From positions 6,886,047 to 6,950,046 of the forward strand of contig OX467087.1 of the NCBI GenBank assembly GCA_950106755.1: DNA of 64,000 nucleotides, in the 5' to 3' direction. The position numbers were made by a program, and so were the translations under genes. The stretch is from Climacium dendroides (Eukaryota > Streptophyta > Bryopsida > Hypnales > Climaciaceae). This document shows positions 56,471 through 64,000 of the stretch, piece by piece. Position 1 is the stretch's first letter. The number at the start of each line of letters is the position of its first letter. The notes under the pieces are model-generated. The model was not told where the DNA came from. It did no database searches and saw nothing but the letters and a program-made list of their open reading frames with translations.

Positions 56471-59137
56471 TGTAGTCTAGCTTTTTAGTTTTTATAGAAT
56501 TTTTTTTCGATTTTCTATGACATTTACTATATTATTTATATATATTTTGAGTATTTAGTGTTAAAGTAATCCAAAGTGCATTAAAGTTCCAAAAAGTAAA
56601 AAGATACTTTAGTAAGTAGCTACAAACTAATAGAAAAGGGCAAAAAGGCAAAGAAAAAGTTAAAGTAAAAGAAAAAGGAGAAAGATAAAGAAAAAGCTGA
56701 GGTTAAAGAAAAAGAAAATGCAAATTAGGGATTTGAAGGTGCAAGCAGGAACGTCGCGCCGGTCACGACGAGTTGCAACCTTTCCGATCACCCCCGGATT
56801 TCTAATTTAATCCTTCTTTCACCTTCCATTTTCTCCCCCCCGTGCTGTGACAATCTCTTGCGCTATTGTTCTCGTCTTTCAAGTGCTGTATCGTAAACTG
56901 TGTTATTGTGCTGATTTTTGTGCTGGATATTTTCACGCAATTTGTGCAGTGAATAAAATTACTGAACTTTGAATTGTGTGTAAATTGTGTACTTGTGATG
57001 TAATTGTACTGGAATGCTGTTGGGACGTTGCAATTGCGCGTAATAAACATGAGGTTTGGTGGAGCGTGGATGAATTGAAGGCGCTGGTTTAGTTCGGCCA
57101 GTGAGTGATCGAAATTATTCTTCATAGTGTTGTGACTGGAGATTGAGCGCTGTGTGAGTGGTGGAATAGGCTTAGAGTTCGGATTCACAAGTGATTGTCA
57201 ATGATCTGATTGTAGGAAATACATGAGCTTGACTTGGGTACTTGGGAGTAAACCGTGAAAATTTTTATTTCGGGAAGGTTGCTTGAGGATTCAGCATCTT
57301 TCGAATTCAATGCTGCAACAGCACACACCATAAGGAGATTGTGAATCTCGTGAAGCGTGAAGAGTAGTGTCAGTACTGGAACTTGATAGATTGAAATTCT
57401 GCAGACGTTTGTGCAAGCGATAATTCAGTTGTATGGGAGACATCTCAACCCTTGGAAATTGTCATCCAGTGCGTGAATTGTAGACATATAGTCCCTGTGA
57501 ACGGCTGATTTTTGAAGCTTCAACCGGTTTGAAATGCATCTGTGAGGATTTCGTGTTCCAAAGTGAAGTTCGCTGGAAGTGTAAAAATCAGGGTATTTGA
57601 TTGGATGTTTTAAATTATTATTAATAATTATTTGATTAAATTATCATGTCAATTAATAGAACATAGAATATATTTTCGGTGAGTTTTTAAATCACTGAAT
57701 TCGGACATCGCATGCATAAGTTGATAATTTCCAAACTTGTTTCATTGTTACAGTCGGAAAGTCTACTTGTCACCATTGAAGTTAAAGGATCCAGCTGTAA
57801 ATTAAGGGTTTTTGGCTTTGCGTTTTGAATTCTTATAATTAGTAATTTGATTAAATTTTGATGATTTATTATAAATTATAGAATATATTGTTTCCTGGAT
57901 TTAAAACAGTTGACTTTGGGAAATTCATTAAAAAGTTATTAGTTTTTTTTAAGTTAATTAAATTTTACAGTCAAGACTTATTGTCCCAAGAGATAGGGAT
58001 TCAGCTGAGAAATTAGGGTATCCAAACTTGAGTTCTAAAATTATTGTTACACATTATTTGATTAGAATTCAATTATTTAAAATACATTATAGAGTATTTT
58101 ACTATTTGATCTTGGAATAATTGGAATGGGTGGCTTCATTATCAAGTTATTAATTTCCGAACTTGATCAATTTGCACAGCCTTAAAAGACTTATTGTCAC
58201 AATTAAGATTAGGGAATTGGCTGTGAACTGAGGGTATTTGGTAATGCATTTTCAAATTCTTATTATAAATAATTTAATTAAATTTTGATTATTTATAATA
58301 AAACACAGAATATTTTGTTCATTAGCTTTGAAATTATTGTAAGTAGGAATTTTATAAAAAAAATTATTAATTTTCAAATACCTCTAATTTATACAAAACT
58401 AAAGGAACCTATTGACCAAACAATTAAGGGTTTGAGTTAGAGTTTTTAGTTATGGATTAGGGTATCTTAGGGTTTGGTAATAGATGTAAGGTTATAGGTT
58501 AAAGTTAATTGTGTGTGGTAATAAGGTTGTATTTGGAGACTTAGAAGAAACTTACTAGTTAATGGTACTAGTGTTTGATTGGGAATATTTATCGAGCACT
58601 TTTAGATGCATGAAGTTTTATTACATATGTTGAAATAGTTTTCTTTTGAAATGATATGTAGGTAGAGCATGCTAACTTTGCAAGTGATTGGCCCTATTGT
58701 CCTTGTGTGTTGCTTGTGACTGCAATTTTTTTGTAAGTATATCCTAAGCTTTTAAACTCTAAATCTTTTTGAAATATTAAAAAAAAAAGTATATTTGTAC
58801 TATGTTCAAAGTACTATAGTGGGCTGTACTGAGGTCAAGTCCTGCATTGCATATATAAACAAGTCAGTCCACCCTGACATATCGTCCCAGACATATTGCC
58901 ATGAGCCCTAGAACACTAGACAGGACAGGGACATGCATGCTTAGTCTTTTTATCTTATAATGGACAGTTGAGTGTTCGTAGGGGTATTAAGTGGGAATAA
59001 AAGTGAATTTTCATTCTAATTTTCAAAACACAAGTACATAGTGACATTTTGAACACGCAACACTGACCTTACATAGATCATTCCCTAGCGTTCGAACTCG
59101 GTAGTATTTGGAATTGAAGTCCAAAAACCTAACTACA
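56471..59137 (+). repeat. 3' LTR of the young element
   Basis: 2667 bp, the same length as the 5' LTR and identical except for G at 56578 and G at 58748 on my reading. It is followed by the target duplication AAGAA at 59138-59142. Confidence 0.95.
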
Positions 59138-59142
59138 AAGAA

Positions 59143-62100
59143 GAAAGAATTTTGATGCAATAAGAAGAAATAAAAAGCATGAACTAAAGAGCAAGAAGAA
59201 CCGAGAATTAAACTATAAACTAAAGAGCAATAAAAGGCAACAACTAAGAAGCAAAATGAAGAAACAAGAAACAAAAGGTAAGAAACAACACAAGGTGTGA
59301 GCCTTGAGATTGTCACCTGTGACTCAGTTTTTTGGGTTTATTTGCTTTTGTTCATATTTATCCTTAATTATTAACAAAAAGATAGAAAAAGAGAGTTAGC
59401 ATTGTGTTTGGAGGGATTCCATACAAATACAACATTAAATTCTTAAACACATAGAAGTGCTTAAAACACTTCCAAATTCCTAATTTAGAATCTAATTTGG
59501 TGAATTGGAATCCAATTAAGAATTTAATGGAAATCGGCCCAATTGACATTCCAATAACAAATTACTAAAAATTGGGAATAATTTGATTTTATAGCAACCG
59601 ATCGCGACAAAAGGATAGAATTAAGGTCTTAGAAGACAAAATCTAAAAGCATCTTCTTTGATACTAGGAATCTCTACTAAGGCATTTTCGTTGAAGGTCT
59701 CTATTCAATTTTGTAATTGGTAGACATTGCCTAATTAGGAGAAATTGTTCATTTGATGGAAAAAATTCCCAAAATTCAAGGAAGAGCAACCGAGGGTTGA
59801 GAATAGGTGTATTTAGTTTAAATACATGTCTGGAAAATAATGGTGGAGTCAATTTGCCCAGATTCCTTTATATGGGGATGATTCCTCCCTAGAGGAATTA
59901 AAATTGAGAAAGGTGATTTTGTTTCTCTTTCACCAAGTGCAATAGGGTCTTTACAACTTAGCACAAAGGACTTTGGAACTTCCTAGAAGTTATCCAAAAA
60001 GTATTGTAATTTTCTAAATTGCGGAAGATGACTCCATGGAAAATCAACCTTTTTCTCCTGAGTTGGGAAAATCATAGAAATTTTCCAGGTATTGGTAAAA
60101 TCCCACTAAAAATTAGGATAATTTATTTTAGCCTATATAAGCACCTAATCAAATTCCATGACATTCCAACCTCGGTAACTACCCGAACTAACAACGTTAA
60201 CAATTTTCAATGAAAATTTTAAAACATTCAAAACGTTGACCAGCATACTAAGAGCATATGAAGTCCAAATTGTGTTGACTTGGACTCTTTTTTTTACTTT
60301 CTTGGACTTTCTAAACAATCCTAGCTAGTCAAAATTACCAAGAGATGCAAATTCCAAAAGTTGAGTTTTTCACCTTTTCTTTAAGTTGGGAAATGCTGTC
60401 TTTTGTGAACGATTTAAGCTTGGAAGTTGGGGGGTAGGTGGCCCCTCAGCTAATTTGGGTCTTTTGGAGCCAATAGCGCAATCTATTTGTCAATTGAACC
60501 TTTTTTCCAAAGTTATAGCAACATCAGCAGTAAGGTAGAATTTAGCATAGTAATAGTTAGATTTAGTTAATTTTCATATTACTTAGGTAGTTCAAAGTAA
60601 ATTGGGAAGGGGTGGAGGCCTTGGAAATGTACAAAAGGCCTCCCCTCCCTTTGCACCCCTTTTTTTCATTTTGTTATTTGCACCATACACGGCCACGTTG
60701 TCAAGAGATTTTGATATTTGTCAAAAATCTTTGCTTTTCATTGCAATTTGAGATTTCATTGTGTTTTCAAGTATTCTATTGTGTTTGTGAGCTCATTACA
60801 AAGGACTCGGGGGTCTCTTTGTCCTAACCTTGTCTTTTTTTGGTGTTTTAAAGCAATTTTGAACTAACTTTGTATTGGATGGCATTTGTTATTGAGTTCT
60901 TCTTTTGGTACTAATCCCAAGGACATTTTAGCCAAATTCTAGCGATGCCGTTAGTTAAAATTCCTTGAAGCTTGCTTTAATCTAATTGTTTTGGTGTTTT
61001 GAGTCTTTGTGGTTTATTAACAAACTTGCAATTGAGCTTTTTTGGAGAGGAATTTCACATCTTTGGTTGTTGCAAATTCCCCTTAGACATTGGAATTCGT
61101 GGTCTTAGTGATGTTTATGTTATTTTGAGTGATTTGGATGAGAATCAAACCTCATACTTTATTACTAACCCACTAGTGGAGATTGACCAAAATTCGGACC
61201 TAAACCCCGGACGGCAAAGCTTTAACCTTGGTTCAAATTTTCCTATTCTTGTTTTGGTTGTTTTTTTGGTGGTTGTTTTAAAATTGGGTCCCAAACCCAT
61301 CGGACAGCAAAGCTTCGCCTTCACTAATAACTTTTCCATTTTTGTTTTGTATTGAAAGGGTCCCCATACGAAGACCCAAAGTTGGCTAAAATTTGGTGGG
61401 CAATGGCTAAGAATTTGTGAGTTTGAAATAAAGGACCGGAATTTGGAAGACCCACAGGCTGGAAGCCAGAGGCTAGAAGTCAAGGCCGGGAGTTAGAGGC
61501 TGGAAGACAGGTTCTTAATTCCTCCAAACTCACATACATACATCAAAAACTAAACAGAGATGATGCCTGAGGACCTCTTTTAAATTTTTTTCCTGGAAAA
61601 TTGAACACCAGGCTTGGTTTTTTAGAGTGAGATCATCATAGAAGGTCCTTAGTGAAAAAAAATTGAATTGAGAGGCTAGAGAGAATTGGGCAGCCCTAGG
61701 GTCCTGAAGAATATCAAAATTTCAAAAATCAGAATAGGAGAGTTCAAAGCTAGGTAACTCATACAGAGAATGAGAGGGGTTGCAAAAATCTGAATTTTGA
61801 AAGTCAACGTAGTTTTACCAGAATTGGAGGTCTGTGTATCAAGCAGATTGAGAGGAGCAAGCCAGAGATAGTAACAGATTGAAAGAACAAACCAGAAAGT
61901 TAGAAATTGCAATTTCACAGTCAAAGCGCCTAACATTCAAACCAGATTAGAAGTTGAGAGGGAGTTCTCACACGCTAACATCAAAATTTTCTATCTGTCT
62001 AAATTGTTCAGTGCTTGGCCCAACTCAAAATCTCATTTAGAGCAACTAGTTCTGAATTCAAGCACACGTATAAGTGCATGCCAATTGTTGAGAGATAATT

Positions 62101-62650
62101 AGTAGTGGAAGAGAAGAAGGCAAGGAGTTGTGAAGTGGATTGGAACTATCCATAGAAAATAGTTGACTTTTATAACCAGATTTTGTTTTGGATTAGAAGA
62201 CAAATAGAAAAGACAATAACGAATAGTTTGACTTTGGAAGAGGTCTTAGAGATTAGCTATAATATAGAAAAGATTAAAGAAACTTAGTTGAAGCTTGATT
62301 GACTTTTAAAACCATTTAACTAATAGTTGAAATTAGATTAGATTAGATTTCTTACATTTTGACTATTAAATTCTGTTGAAAAAGAAGAAGAAGAAAATTA
62401 GAAAGATAAAAAAAAAGCAAGAAAAAAATAGGAACAAAAAGACAAGAAGATTAGAAGACCAAATAATTCACGAATTTCTCAACTACCAAAATTCGAAAAT
62501 ACGGAAGGAGATGGAAGGAGCGTACACTCAAGTGATGAAATTTGAAGTTCAAACTGGTAAAGAGAAGATCAATAGCATTGAGGTTAGTGTTTAAACACAA
62601 CCCCTTAATTGTGTTTTGATTCCAATTAGAATTTTGATTTGGCTTAGCCA
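59143..62650. other. Unassigned AT-rich DNA right of the young element
   Basis: The first 150 bp continues the A/G-rich target sequence seen left of the insertion. Further on are AATTTGG and CCAATT-rich stretches (59460-59560) and a C/T-rich block with GGCCTCCCCTCCC near 60640, which could belong to an old LTR, but I find no matching pair of ends. Frames such as 60999-61355 show no recognisable family. Confidence 0.4.
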
Positions 62651-63203
62651 AGGGGAGGTCACTCTATGCATTTACACAACCCACGTGAGGCGAAGATTTT
62701 GGACCCCTTACTTACTTCATAAAATTTAATTTAAAAAAAAATTGAATAGGTTTCTCTTCTTTGAAAGTTTGTGTTTTGAATTATTGATAATTTAAAATTG
62801 ATAATAATTAGTTACAAATTTTTGAAGAAAAAAGATACAATGTAGAGTTGAAAATAACTTTGGACCCCTTACTTACTTCATAAAAAATTGTCTAATAATG
62901 AATTAAAAAATCCTAAAAATAACTCTCTATTGAAAGTTTATTTTTCTTGAATATTGATGCAATGATCATTACAATGTATTCTCTATAAATGTTTGAGTTG
63001 AAAAACATGCCATTTCAATTCATTTTTCAACCTATTATAATAATCATTTTAAATGTCATTTGAGTTGAGAATTTTTGGCAATAGAAATCTATAGTCATTA
63101 TTAATCAAAGTTCAAAATTATAGTATATTCCAAAGTAAATAGGGGATCAAAAAATCACTTCATCACACGTGGTACACAAAATCCCCGTAGAGTGACCTCC
63201 CCT
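62651..63203. mobile_element. 553-bp TIR element
   Basis: Ends AGGGGAGGTCACTCTA and its exact complement (perfect 16-bp inverted repeat), with looser similarity inward to CCACGTG at both sides. Inside, GGACCCCTTACTTACTTC followed by ATAAAA occurs twice, at about 62701 and 62863. No coding capacity. Target duplication not clear: CTTAGC occurs close to both ends but not at equal distances. Probably a MITE of unknown superfamily. Confidence 0.7.
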
Positions 63204-64000
63204 CAGACTTAGCAATTAGGGCTATAAATGGAATTTAAGTTCAGACCATTAGAATTATTCAAAGAATAGAATTAATAGGTAAATTTAGAAGAACCGTTAT
63301 CAGTTAAAATTTATTCTACAATCAATTACTATAAAAGCTAACAAACAACAAGATTTTATTTTATTGAAAGTAAAAGTCAAAAGCGAGGAGAAATTAAAGT
63401 AATTTCAAGGGGACAAGTAAAAAGAACTAGTGGTAAATTTTGATGAACCGGTTAACGGTAAAAATTTACTATACAAATTAACTTTTTATTAGGAATCTTG
63501 AAGTAGAAAAATTGACTTTTATCCAATGATAAATCAAAATCTTGAAGGTAAAATTATTTAACGGTAAAGGTAGAAGTAGGATTAAAATAAAATTACCTTG
63601 AATAAAAAATCATAGTAAAAATAGATGAAAGATTAAAGGTCATCCTAAAGGAATTGTAAAAAGAATTTAAAATCTAGATTAAAGTAGAAGTCAAAAATAA
63701 AAGATAGAAGTAATTTTGAAATTCGAAGTTAAAAAAAATTAACGAGATAAATTGATAAACTGGACAACAGTCAAACTTCTATTGTAACCAATTTTTACCT
63801 AGACGGTCAAAAGTAAGAAGTTTTCTACCTCTTAGGAAGAAAAAGTAGAACCTTGAAGATAAAATTAATTAACCTTGGAAGTAGAAGTAAATTCCAAAAT
63901 TATCCAAAGTAGTAAGGAATGTTTAAGAGTTTATCCATTTGGTTAGAAGATAGCCAAAGGATAAGTTAAGGTTGGAATCTTCTAGGAAATGTTCCAAAAT
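63204..64000. other. Unassigned AT-rich DNA
   Basis: A-rich with GGTAAA/AAGTAGAA-like recurrences but no defined unit, no gene and no element end that I can support. Confidence 0.45.

Larger units (their letters stand above)
42197..59137 (+). mobile_element. Complete, recent Athila/Tat-like LTR retrotransposon
   Basis: 16941 bp with 2667-bp LTRs (42197-44863 and 56471-59137), ends TGTAGT...ACTACA, and a perfect 5-bp target duplication AAGAA (42192-42196 and 59138-59142). Order: 5' LTR, PBS, ORF0 (45174-46124), gag, protease-RT-RNase H-integrase, spacer, ORF3, polypurine tract, 3' LTR. Integrase after RNase H, no chromodomain, a tRNA-Asp-type PBS and a large ORF after pol place it in the OTA group, nearest Athila. 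gag, pol and ORF3 contain no frameshift, but four in-frame TAG codons interrupt them. The two LTRs differ at two transitions on my reading (42304/56578 and 44474/58748), so insertion was recent. Confidence 0.95.

Overview
The window is nuclear DNA from a land plant with a large, repeat-rich genome. The signs are one plant-type AT-hook/PPC (AHL) gene at high GC, long AT-rich intergenic DNA, Ty3/Gypsy LTR retrotransposons of the Athila/Tat (OTA) type, an intron-containing hAT transposase and several small TIR/MITE-like elements. The sequence alone does not settle the lineage (gymnosperm, fern, lycophyte and angiosperm all remain possible).

Layout. 1-9 kb: GC-rich islands, a tandem duplication interrupted by a Harbinger-like element (2018-2931), other tandem repeats, and the only convincing host gene, an intronless clade-A-like AHL at 8025-8963. 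9-26 kb: mostly AT-rich unassigned DNA with a TA-flanked MITE family (11608-11880, 11891-12166, 17361-17711), a 228-bp fold-back element (13647-13874), a cluster of stacked perfect palindromes (16280-16523) and a second Harbinger-like copy (25271-26212).

26.4-37.9 kb: an old minus-strand Athila/Tat-like element. It keeps its 3' LTR (26371-28290), polypurine tract, a large 3' ORF ('ORF3') and the integrase end of pol; its 5' part is missing. A hAT element (29839-34161, 8-bp TSD TCGTCGAC) sits inside ORF3. Across the old element, except in the hAT insertion, a short near-palindrome (coding-strand consensus CCNANTTGG) recurs about every 50-60 bp, in the LTR and in several reading frames of the ORF.

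42.2-59.1 kb: a complete, recent 16.9-kb Athila/Tat-like element. It has 2667-bp LTRs that differ at two sites on my reading, a 5-bp TSD AAGAA, a tRNA-Asp-type primer binding site, one or two extra ORFs before gag, a gag with four zinc knuckles, pol, and an 891-codon ORF3 homologous to that of the old element. It has no frameshift in gag, pol or ORF3, but four in-frame stops interrupt the coding path (gag/pol boundary, RT/RNase H tether, two in ORF3), and all four are TAG. 59-64 kb: unassigned AT-rich DNA with a 553-bp TIR element (62651-63203).

The strongest candidates for something undescribed are the motif array of the old element, the conserved non-envelope ORF3 shared by both retroelement families, and the TAG-only interruptions of an element that nevertheless moved recently.
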